NCBI RefSeq assembly: GCF_025145645.1
Contig: NZ_CP102252.1
Coordinates: 124,001-188,000 of the forward strand
Direction: 5' to 3'
Source: Alistipes senegalensis JC50
GTDB lineage: Bacteria; Bacteroidota; Bacteroidia; Bacteroidales; Rikenellaceae
Length of the DNA: 64,000 nucleotides
Part shown: piece by piece, positions 32,592-40,662 of the stretch
Numbering within the stretch: the first letter of the stretch is position 1
How the letters are laid out: every line of letters begins with the position of its first letter
The notes under the pieces: generated by a model
What the model saw: only the letters and a program-made list of their open reading frames with translations
Database searches by the model: none
What the model was told of the DNA's origin: nothing
Translations under genes and position numbers: made by a program

Positions 32592-32615
32592 AACGATATG
32601 CAATTAAGGTCCTTA

Positions 32616-33839
32616 TCAATAAATTCCCGGCCAGTCGGCAATATTTTTCTGTTTTTTGACCGCATCGGCAACGTCGGGATCGAGGTTTTGGAAGAACTTG
32701 AAACCCGTCTGCTCCTCGATCTCTTCCACCGTGCAGGCCGCCGCGGCCGTGCCCGTCGCGGCTCCGGCCGCATCGTTGGTAAAGATAAAACCGATGGTCT
32801 TCACCTCGTCGGCCGCAAGCTCCCAAAGCTCCTTATGCAGGTTGCCCGTCTGCTTGAGCAGCACCTTCCAGCAATGCGACGGCACGGTGATCGGGCCGTT
32901 GGCGTTGGGAATCGTCGTCGATTTCTTGAAGCTGGCGCCCGTCACCACATAGAGCGTGTCGTAACGCACTCCGCTCGGCAGCGGTCCCCACTGACGCACC
33001 TGCCCTTCGAGCCGCGCCCAAACGCCTTGGTTGAACGCGCTGTTCTGGGGCATCATGTTAGTCGCATAATAGGTCATCCGGTTGGCCGCATAGTTGTTGT
33101 AACGTGTGGCCTGGGGCAGCATGTGCCCGCGGTCGTACCCCCGCTGTCCGTAACCCGAGCTGATGTTCTGCTGATCGGCCGTCGGAATTACCGGCAGCTG
33201 GTCGTTCGGATCGTAACCGAAAGCATTGACCCGCGACAACTGGGGCGCCTCGTAAAGGGCATAAAAGACCGGATAGGCCACCCATTGCGAAACCCGCGTC
33301 TTTTTGTCGTAGCAGACCGTGAAATTGCGGACATATCCTCCTGCGAAATATTTATTGCCGACCAGCGTCGTGTTGTAGGTCTTATAAATATAGTTGGCGT
33401 CCTCGCGGTATCCGGGCAATTCACCCCATGCCCGGTCGTACTCCGGAGTTGCGGAATAGGGCATCTGCCACAACCGCAGGGTCACGGAATAACCGCCGGA
33501 ATAGGTGACGGATATTTCCGCCGCGCGGTACTCTTCGGTGCTGTTTTCCTCCAGGTAGAGAGGCAGCGCCTCTCCCACCGCACCGCCCGCAGCCGTCGCA
33601 AGCCGTGACGCCGGATCGAACGAACACCACTCCTCGCCCGCCGCCAGTACGATCTTCGCCCGGAAGGTCTGCCCCTTCGGGCCCTGGGTAAGGAGCCTGT
33701 CCGTTTTGGTTATACAATTCACGGTTTTTGCTTCGAGTTGCGCCAGGGGTTTCACACCTCCGTCGTCATCGTCGCTGCATCCCGCGAAAAGGACAAGCAT
33801 TGCCGACCATGCAATGTATAGCAAGCCCGTCTGTTTCAT
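32616..33839 (-). CDS. Secreted DNA/RNA non-specific endonuclease (NucA type)
   Basis: A 407-residue predicted lipoprotein (MKQTGLLYIAWSAMLVLFAGC, Cys at 21) with an N-terminal beta domain (about 30-150) and a C-terminal beta-beta-alpha-metal nuclease domain. The hallmark DRGH motif appears as YDRGHMLPQATRYNN and is followed by NMMPQNSAFNQGVWARLE, the metal-binding Asn segment. Such enzymes cut DNA and RNA without sequence specificity. It is the first gene of the operon with the EEP enzyme, receptor and DUF5689 lipoprotein. A TATTTTTG box lies just upstream. The longer frame start at 33875 is rejected because of the lipoprotein signal. Confidence 0.88.
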   Translation of the reverse strand: MKQTGLLYIAWSAMLVLFAGCSDDDDGGVKPLAQLEAKTVNCITKTDRLLTQGPKGQTFRAKIVLAAGEEWCSFDPASRLATAAGGAVGEALPLYLEENSTEEYRAAEISVTYSGGYSVTLRLWQMPYSATPEYDRAWGELPGYREDANYIYKTYNTTLVGNKYFAGGYVRNFTVCYDKKTRVSQWVAYPVFYALYEAPQLSRVNAFGYDPNDQLPVIPTADQQNISSGYGQRGYDRGHMLPQATRYNNYAANRMTYYATNMMPQNSAFNQGVWARLEGQVRQWGPLPSGVRYDTLYVVTGASFKKSTTIPNANGPITVPSHCWKVLLKQTGNLHKELWELAADEVKTIGFIFTNDAAGAATGTAAAACTVEEIEEQTGFKFFQNLDPDVADAVKKQKNIADWPGIY

Positions 33840-33896
33840 GAATTTCACCATGCAAAAATAGCTAAAAAAGGCCACGGTCCTCGGACCTGTTTAGAA

Positions 33897-33940
33897 ACCA
33901 AACTCTTGACGGGGTTTTATCCCCGCCAAGAGTGGTTTGT
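33897..33940 (-). terminator. Terminator-like hairpin after large lipoprotein gene
   Basis: A long stem (about 33897-33914 with 33921-33938, containing ACTCTTG and CAAGAGT) lies between the 787-residue lipoprotein gene and the nuclease operon, so the two are probably separate transcripts. Confidence 0.7.
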
Positions 33941-33961
33941 TTTCAAAGTCAGTTTCCTTGA

Positions 33962-36325
33962 CTACTTCTTGTAGGTAACTACAATTTTCTTTATGCGAGC
34001 TTGAACATTTTCACTACTCGTAGTGCCATTCGTAAACACAACACTCGTTGCACTGCCCGTCCAAGTACCAATTTTATCAGTAGTAGCATATGTCCCAAGG
34101 TCTGCAGAAAAATCCGCACCCATATAACTGGTCGAAGAGAATGTTATTTCAATGTTAATAATCGTAGCACCGGAAATCGTCATGCTATTCGCTCTATACA
34201 ATCTCCATTCGCCAGCTTTATTCACACCCGGAGAAGTAGAACCAGCTGCTTTGTCAGGTGTTAATTTGATCCCATCAACAATCATCTCGGCAGCCGTACC
34301 AGTTTCAGTTATCGTAGAGAAATCAAACGTCGCCGTATTCGTACCTTCAAGCTGTTTAACCTCCTGCTTCAACTCTACCGAAGCCAGCGTCGCACCGGCA
34401 ACCTTGGCAACGAGATTTGCCGTATAGGCGGCATCCGACTCGTTGTTGCCGTTAGCCTTCACCACTACATTGGCGTCCGTCGTGCTGACAATCGTAAACT
34501 TATCGGCATTCGTACCCTCGATTGCAAACGATATCTCTGCGGCAGTCGTATTGGCGAACGTATAGGCCAGCGTCTGCTGCTGAGGATCAGTTGCTGCAAA
34601 GGTTTCAGGTTCAGTCGTAATCGTAACCGCAGGTACCGTGGTATTCTTCTGAATGTCACGAAGCATGATATTCAGTTTCGAGTTAGAGGTATCGTAACCC
34701 AACGCAAAACCGGTAGCCTCAACGACATCTCCGGAAACCAGACCCGCGTAATACGAATCCAGACCGTATGCGAATGCAACGGTTTTACCCGTAACGCCGG
34801 CAATCGTGATCGTGTAGGTTTTGTAATCCGGATTCGAGGTATCAATATCAAGAACTCCTACTACCTTGACATATTTGTAAACAGGATCAGCAACATATGC
34901 ATCAATAGCAGCCGCATCGAAATTGACCGGTGCAGGCAGTTGCAGCGTCGAAGCAGCACCTACCGTAACATCGAAATCAGAGAACTGATAAAGACCGTAA
35001 CGGAGAGCGCTGGTACCCTTTAACTCCGCTAATTTATCAACATTCGCAATATAAGGATTGGCAGTTTGAGTGGTCCAACCGTTATTGAAACCAAGCACAT
35101 AATACACAGTCCCGGACACTTCCTGCCCGAACATAACTCCTTTCTGGTGAACTCCGACGATCGTCGCATTCTTCACGAGGTAGTTGCCTTCACCAAGATT
35201 GTTAATAGTAACCTCCTGGTATTCAGGCTCAGGAATCGGCTGATCAAGTCCGCTTAAATCGGATGCAGTACGAGGCGAAATCTGCTTGTCGCCGTTGAAC
35301 TGGCCTCCGATACCGATCAAGAAACCGCTCTTGTCCGGAATAAGTTCACTTTTGAATGCAGCGCTGTTGCCGGTACGGACTACGAAAGTCTGACCTGCGG
35401 TCGTAGTAAAGTTAGCATTGCCCTTATTCGTTGAATTATTCCAGGCCGTTCCGGCAGTACCCGTCGCAGGCATACAATCCTCAATCTTAACCAGCATCGA
35501 TTCATAACTCAACAGCTGATCCGGCGTTACGACTACCGGCTCGGGAGCCGTACCGGTCGAAGTCTCGATTGCGACATCGTTGCTGATGGCCAACTGAATC
35601 ACGCCACCATAAGTGCTTACTTTAGCACCCGTCAACGGAATCGTAACGGTCGTACCGGCAGAGAGAGCCAATTCCTGGAATTTATTAGCATTGAGCGTAA
35701 GACCCGAATCCTCAGCCGCTTCCGAATCCTGCACTGCAATATTGTAATCGTTACCAAAATTATGGCCTTCGAACTCCGAAACTACGATACCGGTAATCGT
35801 CATCGCTGCGATCTCGGCAGTAACGTCCACTTTAGACTGCCCCGGGTTCATCGCTTTCAGCAGAGCGCGAATCTCTTTTACATTGGTGGTAACCTCCGTC
35901 GAACCGGCACCGTTCTGCTTAACGGTGATCGTGGCCGTCTTGGGAATGGGAATACCCTCGAAACTGCCGTTCGTAAGCAGTTTAGCGGTAACCTGACGCT
36001 CGTCGTTGCTTGCGGCACCTTCCCACTTGTCTACCGTAAAAGTCAGCGTCGTTTTGCCCTTGCCGCCTGTCTCCCTGCTGGGATGGCACCAGGCGGAAGC
36101 CGTCTCGTCGTCGAAAGTCAATGCCCAACTGCCGGTCGAAACGACCTCGATGGCATCGGTAGTCCCACCGTCGAGTTTCACGGCGACAGTAGCCGAAGCC
36201 TCGCCGTTCACGGTGATCGACGGAAGCCCGCCTTCATCGTCCTTGTCATCGTCCGAGCAGGCGCCGAAGGTAGTGATCGCCAACGCCGCGCAGAACAATG
36301 TTTTCCATAAGTTTACTGCTTTCAT
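33962..36325 (-). CDS. Large BACON/DUF5689-type lipoprotein
   Basis: A 787-residue predicted lipoprotein (lipobox AITTFGAC, Cys at 23, then an acidic DDDKDDE linker typical of surface export). Order: a BACON-like beta domain (about 35-145), a DUF5689-like region (about 150-370), a second OB-like region (about 375-560), another BACON-like domain (about 565-660) and a C-terminal beta domain (about 665-787) starting ATFDFSTIT. Domain borders are approximate. Codon use looks less GC-rich than the flanks, hinting at separate ancestry. It has its own exact promoter at 36406-36436. A role in binding substrate for the neighbouring nucleases and receptor is inferred. Confidence 0.72.
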   Translation of the reverse strand: MKAVNLWKTLFCAALAITTFGACSDDDKDDEGGLPSITVNGEASATVAVKLDGGTTDAIEVVSTGSWALTFDDETASAWCHPSRETGGKGKTTLTFTVDKWEGAASNDERQVTAKLLTNGSFEGIPIPKTATITVKQNGAGSTEVTTNVKEIRALLKAMNPGQSKVDVTAEIAAMTITGIVVSEFEGHNFGNDYNIAVQDSEAAEDSGLTLNANKFQELALSAGTTVTIPLTGAKVSTYGGVIQLAISNDVAIETSTGTAPEPVVVTPDQLLSYESMLVKIEDCMPATGTAGTAWNNSTNKGNANFTTTAGQTFVVRTGNSAAFKSELIPDKSGFLIGIGGQFNGDKQISPRTASDLSGLDQPIPEPEYQEVTINNLGEGNYLVKNATIVGVHQKGVMFGQEVSGTVYYVLGFNNGWTTQTANPYIANVDKLAELKGTSALRYGLYQFSDFDVTVGAASTLQLPAPVNFDAAAIDAYVADPVYKYVKVVGVLDIDTSNPDYKTYTITIAGVTGKTVAFAYGLDSYYAGLVSGDVVEATGFALGYDTSNSKLNIMLRDIQKNTTVPAVTITTEPETFAATDPQQQTLAYTFANTTAAEISFAIEGTNADKFTIVSTTDANVVVKANGNNESDAAYTANLVAKVAGATLASVELKQEVKQLEGTNTATFDFSTITETGTAAEMIVDGIKLTPDKAAGSTSPGVNKAGEWRLYRANSMTISGATIINIEITFSSTSYMGADFSADLGTYATTDKIGTWTGSATSVVFTNGTTSSENVQARIKKIVVTYKK

Positions 36326-36405
36326 AGAGTTTAGTGTTAATTAAAAAATAATTGTATGTAGCCAATATAAATTTCAATTCATTACATAATGCCAATATTA
36401 TGTCT

Positions 36406-36436
36406 CAAAGATAAAATTTATTTCCGGACCTGCAAA
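36406..36436 (-). promoter_or_regulatory. Promoter of large lipoprotein gene
   Basis: Minus-strand TTTG (36436-36433), exact 19-nt spacer and TATCTTTG (36413-36406) predict a leader of about 75 nt. The leader (36326-36400) is AT-rich with a short ATAATATTGGCATTAT palindrome. Confidence 0.8.
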
Positions 36437-36511
36437 GTTTGTAACATTCTTTTAATAACCATATCGGTCCATTTTATCTCGTTTTTCTCCGCGCGCCTCG
36501 TTCGCCGGGGA

Positions 36512-36551
36512 TAAAAAGACCCGGAACGCACCTTTCGGCACACCCCGGGTC
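36512..36551 (-). terminator. Terminator after DUF4293 gene
   Basis: GACCCGG (36518-36524) pairs with CCGGGTC (36545-36551) and is followed on the minus strand by TTTTT. It ends the operon that starts at 39206. Confidence 0.8.
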
Positions 36552-36569
36552 CAGTCGGATGCGGACAGA

Positions 36570-37037
36570 TCAACGGATTCTGTCGGCCGCGCGCACCAGC
36601 AATTCGTCGCGGAAAATAGCCCGGGCCGCCAGGTATGCGAACAACAGGCAGACCAGCGGCAATGCAATGGCGGGCTTGAATCCCTGCGTGTGGAACGCCA
36701 GGTCGGAAAAGACCCGCCAACTCAGAAAATAATAAACGCCCTCCATAGCCACGCAGCCCAGCAGCAACACGATCTCGACCACGCAGAGTCGGATTTGCAG
36801 CAGCCGGCGGCGGAACAGGAAAATCGTGACCAACGGCAGCGCGCAGGCCAGCGCCAGCACCGTTCCCATGTAGACCGCAGGCTGTACGGCCTCGCCTTCG
36901 GCCGTCTTCAACGCAAAGGCATAGAGTCCGAACTCCCCGGCGTCACCCGCGAACCATGCCAGAGGCGCAAAGAGCGTGACGGCCATCAAAGCCGTGACAA
37001 TCAGCAGATAAAGCGTTTGGATTCGTTGTATCATCAT
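36570..37037 (-). CDS. DUF4293 membrane protein
   Basis: A 155-residue protein with four predicted membrane helices. It begins MIQRIQTLYLLIVTALMAVT, the characteristic start of DUF4293 proteins, and ends in a helix with a basic tail. Function unknown. It starts one base after the GT2 stop, so it is co-translated with a glycosyltransferase. The TsaC-like, DUF4199, GT2, DUF4293 order forms one operon. Confidence 0.8.
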   Translation of the reverse strand: MMIQRIQTLYLLIVTALMAVTLFAPLAWFAGDAGEFGLYAFALKTAEGEAVQPAVYMGTVLALACALPLVTIFLFRRRLLQIRLCVVEIVLLLGCVAMEGVYYFLSWRVFSDLAFHTQGFKPAIALPLVCLLFAYLAARAIFRDELLVRAADRIR

Positions 37038-37994
37038 TTATAAAGTTTTGTCGATCAGATATTTATTCCGCTCGGAAGAGTTTCTGTTGATAAGTTCCCC
37101 CAAAAACCCCGCCAAAAAGAGCTGGACGCCGAGAATAACGGCCAGAATCGCCAGATAAAACAGCGGCTGGTCGGTCACGGCGCGCAAAGGCAGGTCGTGG
37201 AACTGTTTCCAGAGTTTTTCGGCGATGATCCACACCGTCGTTCCGCCGCCCAGGAGGAACATCAGCGTCCCGAGGCTGCCGAAGAAATACATCGGCGAAC
37301 GCCCGAAATGCGACATGAACAGCACCGAGATCAGGTCGAGATAGCCCTTCACCATCCGTTCGACGCCGAATTTGGAATGCCCGTACTTGCGGGCGTGGTG
37401 ATCGACGACCTTTTCGCCGATACGGCGGAACCCGGCCTGCTTGGCCAGGATCGGAATGAAGCGGTGCATCTCGCCGTAGACCTCGATGGCCTTCACCACC
37501 TTGCGGCGGTAGGCTTTCAGCCCGCAGTTGAAATCGTGGAGCCGGATGCCCGACACGCTCCGGGCCGTCCAGTTGAAGAATTTGCTGGGCCAGCGCTTGC
37601 CCACGGGATCGTGACGCCGTTTCTTCCACCCCGAGACCAGATCGTAACCCTCTTCGAGGATCATGCGGCGCAGTTCGGGAATTTCGTCGGGCGAATCCTG
37701 CAAATCGGCGTCCATCGTGATGACCACCTCGCCCTCCGCCGCCGCGAATCCGCAGTAGAGGGCCGCAGACTTGCCGTAGTTGCGGGCGAAGCCGATGCCG
37801 CGGACGGCCGGATAGCGCTCTTTGAGCCCCTCGACGACCTCCCACGAACCGTCCGACGAACCGTCGTCGATCAGAATCATTTCGTAGGAGAAGCCGTTTT
37901 CGCGCATCACCCGATCGACCCACTCCGCCAGTTCGGGCAGGGATTCCGCTTCGTTGTAAAGCGGCACTACGACCGATATGTCCAGTCTATCCAT
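37038..37994 (-). CDS. GT2 glycosyltransferase, polyprenyl-phosphate type
   Basis: A 318-residue enzyme of the DPM1/GtrB/ArnC type. The N-terminal GT2 domain has VVPLYNEAESLPEL near 9-22, DDGSSDGSWEV near 43-53 and the metal-binding MDADLQDSPDEI near 94-105. It is followed by HDFNCGLKAYRRKV near 153-166 and two C-terminal membrane helices (about 235-260, 275-300). Such enzymes load a sugar onto undecaprenyl phosphate on the cytoplasmic face. The neighbouring DUF4199 and DUF4293 genes are co-transcribed. The sugar is not predictable. Confidence 0.9.
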   Translation of the reverse strand: MDRLDISVVVPLYNEAESLPELAEWVDRVMRENGFSYEMILIDDGSSDGSWEVVEGLKERYPAVRGIGFARNYGKSAALYCGFAAAEGEVVITMDADLQDSPDEIPELRRMILEEGYDLVSGWKKRRHDPVGKRWPSKFFNWTARSVSGIRLHDFNCGLKAYRRKVVKAIEVYGEMHRFIPILAKQAGFRRIGEKVVDHHARKYGHSKFGVERMVKGYLDLISVLFMSHFGRSPMYFFGSLGTLMFLLGGGTTVWIIAEKLWKQFHDLPLRAVTDQPLFYLAILAVILGVQLFLAGFLGELINRNSSERNKYLIDKTL

Positions 37995-38003
37995 ACGATG
38001 CGA

Positions 38004-38582
38004 CTACTCGTTGGAGTCCTTGCCGAAGGGTTTCGGAGCACGTGCGATCACCCCCGCAATGATGAGGCCGAAAACAACGCCGAAGAGCAGACAGCTCCAC
38101 ACGCCGCCCCAGATCGTTTTCAGCATCGAAGGCGCCGGCGAGTTCTGCAATTCGTTGACGATCTGAGAAAGCATCCCCTCCATCGACGAGGAGGCGCCGC
38201 CCATCCGCGAGAAGAGCCCCGTCATCCACGAAACGTAATGGTCGATGTAGTTCGCATAGCCCACGATCAGGTGCAGGTAAACCGCCTGCACGACGCCTAC
38301 GATGATGCCCGCGAAACCCGACACGGCCAGCAGAAAGCCGTAGCCCTGCCCGAAAGAGAAACCCTCGTCGGCGGTGTAGAGCTGCGAACGCCGGCGCGTG
38401 TAGCGGTGCAGCAGGTAGTAGTGCACGGCCGCCACGGCGAAAAATTCGAGGAGCATCAGATAGAGAAACCCCGTGCCGCTCGTGAAAAACACGCTGTTCT
38501 CCAAGACGCTCGACACGGCGAGTATCAGTCCGATGACGGCGCCGCATTTCGCGGCTTCATTCCAGAAATTGTTCTTATCCAT
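38004..38582 (-). CDS. DUF4199 membrane protein
   Basis: A 192-residue protein with four predicted membrane helices. FWNEAAKCGAVIGLILAVSSVLE starts the first, and FGQGYGFLLAVSGFAGIIVGVVQ the third, matching DUF4199. The extracytoplasmic loop near 115-150 is rich in Met and Ser. Function unknown; its fixed position before the GT2 gene (9-nt gap) suggests a shared glycolipid pathway. Confidence 0.78.
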   Translation of the reverse strand: MDKNNFWNEAAKCGAVIGLILAVSSVLENSVFFTSGTGFLYLMLLEFFAVAAVHYYLLHRYTRRRSQLYTADEGFSFGQGYGFLLAVSGFAGIIVGVVQAVYLHLIVGYANYIDHYVSWMTGLFSRMGGASSSMEGMLSQIVNELQNSPAPSMLKTIWGGVWSCLLFGVVFGLIIAGVIARAPKPFGKDSNE

Positions 38583-38603
38583 TTATATCTCAATTTGATC
38601 CGT

Positions 38604-39206
38604 CTATTGCAAATCCCCCTTGCCCTCGCGCAGGATTTCGGGTTCGTCGCCCGTGAGGTCCACCACGGTCGTGGGCACGTTGTCGCCGATTCCGCCGTCG
38701 ATGACCAGCGCCACGTCGCTGCCGTAGCGTTCGTGGATCAGCTCGGGATCGGTCGTGTACTCCACCACCTCGTCGTCGTCCTTCACCGAGGCCGTGATCA
38801 TCGGGCACCCCAGCGCCCCGACCACCGCGCGCGCCACGCCGTTGGCCGGAATGCGGACGCCGATCGTGCGATGCCGTTCGAGCGCCTTGTCCGGAATGCG
38901 TGCCGAAGCCGCCAGCACGAAGGTGAACGGTCCGGGAAGATTCCGCTTCAGAATCCGGAACACGGCGTTGTCCACCCGGCAGTACTCCGCGACCTGGGCG
39001 ATATTCTCAAAGACCACGGTGAATGCCGCCGAACCTTTGCCCTTGATGCGGCGCAGTTTGTCGATAGCCTTCGCCGAACGCAGCGAACAGCCGAAGGCAT
39101 AGACACTGTCGGTGGGATAGATGACGATCTCATCCCGCTCCAAAAGGTCCACGACCCGGCGCAACTCCTTCTCCGAAGGATTCTGTTCGTAAATCTTGAC
39201 CAGCAT
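38604..39206 (-). CDS. Sua5/YciO/YrdC (TsaC-like) protein
   Basis: A 200-residue YrdC-fold protein. The nucleotide-binding core is visible as DEIVIYPTDSVYAFGC near 30-45 and KGKGSAAFTVVF near 66-77, with PGPFTFVLAAS near 111-121 and IRIPAN-like VRIPANGVARAVV near 137-149. The family makes threonylcarbamoyl-AMP for tRNA t6A (TsaC/Sua5), but YciO paralogues also exist; 200 residues fits either. The start is 7 nt after a TATCTTTG box lying in the first 73-bp repeat, so its mRNA is nearly leaderless. Confidence 0.83.
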   Translation of the reverse strand: MLVKIYEQNPSEKELRRVVDLLERDEIVIYPTDSVYAFGCSLRSAKAIDKLRRIKGKGSAAFTVVFENIAQVAEYCRVDNAVFRILKRNLPGPFTFVLAASARIPDKALERHRTIGVRIPANGVARAVVGALGCPMITASVKDDDEVVEYTTDPELIHERYGSDVALVIDGGIGDNVPTTVVDLTGDEPEILREGKGDLQ

Positions 39207-39213
39207 GGGATGA

Positions 39214-39406
39214 CAAAGATACGAATAAGCGAGCGCAATGTCAAATTTATTTGAACATTGCCGAGCGAGAGTATCTAAGGCGAAGCCAAAGAGTGCGAAT
39301 AAGCGAGCGCAAAAGCAAGTTTACTTGCATTTTGCCGAGCGGGAGTATCTAAGACGAAGTCAAAGAGTAGGAATAAGCGGGCGCAATGTCAAATTTATTT
39401 GATCTT
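39214..39406 (-). repeat. Tandem 73-74 bp promoter-bearing repeats
   Basis: Units begin at 39214, 39287 and 39361 (CAAAGA-starting), the third truncated inside the end of mltG. Each contains a hairpin around an ATTTAT or GTTTAC loop whose arms covary between copies: GCAATGTCAAA pairs with TTTGAACATTGC, while the middle copy has GCAAAAGCAAG pairing with CTTGCATTTTGC. The first unit provides TTTG (39245-39242), 20 nt and TATCTTTG (39221-39214) for the TsaC-like gene. A fourth copy lies at 61785-61857. Confidence 0.85.
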
Positions 39407-40408
39407 GCGCCGGTTCAGCTCGGCGCTGTACGCCCGGGCGTTGGCATTGTGCTCGCGCAGGGTTCGTGCGAAATTGTGGTAGCCGTCGAACGTGGGCCGC
39501 GCGCAGAAGAAGATGTAATCGTGCTGCTCGAACCCGAGCACGGCGTCGATGGCGTTCTTCCCGGGCATGCAGATCGGCGAGGGAGGCAGGCCCCTATTAA
39601 TATATGTATTGTAGGGCGACGGATATTTCAGATGCTTGTAGAGGATGCGCCGCAGTCCGAAATCCTGCATGGCGTATTTCACCGTGGGATCGGCCTGCAA
39701 GGGAATGCCTTTGCGCAGGCGGTTGACATAGACGCCGGCGATGCGGGGCATCTCGTCGGTCTTGTGGGTCTCCTCGTAGACGATCGACGCCAGCGTCATC
39801 ACCTCCAGCCGGCTCAATCCGCTGCGCTTGCGTTCGGCGTCGCGCTCCGGGGTCCAGAAACGGTCGTATTCGCGCTTCATGCGCTTCACGAACTCCTCGG
39901 GCGTCACCGTCCAGTAAAACTCGTAGCTGTCGGGAATGAACATCGAAAAGAGCGTCACGCTGTCGAACCCGACCTCGGCGGCCAGCTCCTTCGAGGTCAG
40001 CGCCCGCATGATCGCCGCGGAATCGGCGTCGATCTGCCGGGCGAGCTTCTGCGCCAGCTGCGCGGGGATGCGCACGTTATTGATCGTCACCCGCACGGGC
40101 GTCTGCATCCCCAGTTTGAGCATGCGCGCCACCTCGATGACGCTCATGCCGGGTTTCAGCACATAGTGCCCGGGCTTGAACGTCCGTTCCAGACCGATCC
40201 GCCGGGCATAGGCCCCGAAGGCGCGGCGATGCAGGATATGGGGCAGCAGCGAATCCAGCGCCTCTCCGTATTCGGCCCGGCCGCTCACGTAAAGGTCGTG
40301 CTCCGCGGCCACGGCATTTCCATAAAACTGCTGCCGCACGGCGACACCGGCCGCAACGACGACGACGAACACCCCCAGAGAGATCCGGAGCAATGTTTTT
40401 TTAGACAT
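39395..40408 (-). CDS. mltG: Endolytic murein transglycosylase MltG
   Basis: MltG is an inner-membrane lytic transglycosylase that cuts nascent glycan strands and sets their length. The 337-residue protein has one N-terminal membrane anchor (about 6-24) and the YceG domain. TLASIVYEETHKTDEMPRIA near 222-241 carries the catalytic Glu, followed by VYVNRLRKGIPLQADPTVKYA and GLPPSPICMPGKNAIDA near 290. Length matches the family. Its last codons (39395-39406) fall inside the third 74-bp repeat, so the repeat supplies the C-terminal NRRKIK. Confidence 0.93.
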   Translation of the reverse strand: MSKKTLLRISLGVFVVVVAAGVAVRQQFYGNAVAAEHDLYVSGRAEYGEALDSLLPHILHRRAFGAYARRIGLERTFKPGHYVLKPGMSVIEVARMLKLGMQTPVRVTINNVRIPAQLAQKLARQIDADSAAIMRALTSKELAAEVGFDSVTLFSMFIPDSYEFYWTVTPEEFVKRMKREYDRFWTPERDAERKRSGLSRLEVMTLASIVYEETHKTDEMPRIAGVYVNRLRKGIPLQADPTVKYAMQDFGLRRILYKHLKYPSPYNTYINRGLPPSPICMPGKNAIDAVLGFEQHDYIFFCARPTFDGYHNFARTLREHNANARAYSAELNRRKIK

Positions 40409-40420
40409 TCCGCAAATTTT

Positions 40421-40451
40421 TTTGCAAAGATATAAAAAATTCCTACTTTTG
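40421..40451 (+). promoter_or_regulatory. Promoter of SRP RNA
   Basis: TTTG (40421-40424), exact 19-nt spacer and TACTTTTG (40444-40451) place the RNA start near 40457. Confidence 0.82.
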
Positions 40452-40456
40452 TGCCC

Positions 40457-40558
40457 GGGTGAGTCTTATACGACCAGCTCCCACAGAATCCCCCAGGCGA
40501 GGAATCGAGCAAGGGTATGTGGTCGTAGCGGTGCGATGTAAGTAGCTCACCCTTTTTT
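40457..40558 (+). ncRNA. ffs: Signal recognition particle RNA (small bacterial type)
   Basis: The roughly 100-nt RNA folds as a long hairpin. GGGTGAG at the 5' end pairs with CTCACCC at 40546-40552, and ACGACCA pairs with TGGTCGT. The apical domain IV reads CAGG, CGA, the GGAA tetraloop, TCG, AGCA, the conserved Ffh-binding module with its symmetric and asymmetric loops. A T6 run directly follows the closing stem. It has its own strong promoter and lies divergent from mltG. It works with Ffh (8175-9506). Confidence 0.95.
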
Positions 40559-40564
40559 CTATAA

Positions 40565-40603
40565 CGGTGCCTCGATCCGACGGGTCGGGGCACCGCTTTT
40601 CTT
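40565..40603 (+). terminator. Second terminator after ffs
   Basis: CGGTGCC (40565-40571) pairs with GGCACCG (40589-40595), with a further internal stem and a T-rich tail. It backs up the T-run at the ffs 3' end. Confidence 0.8.
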
Positions 40604-40662
40604 TGAATATCCCCGCTTTGGAAAAATAATTGTATCTTGCCCCGCAGAAAACCGAACAAACG

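Noticed and set aside
27450..32603. Classical SusC/SusD polysaccharide locus
   Set aside because: No SusD-type lipoprotein, glycosidase, sulfatase or hybrid two-component regulator is present around the receptor.
39214..39406. CRISPR-like spacing of repeats
   Set aside because: Units of 73-74 bp abut directly with no unique spacers, and no cas genes are present.
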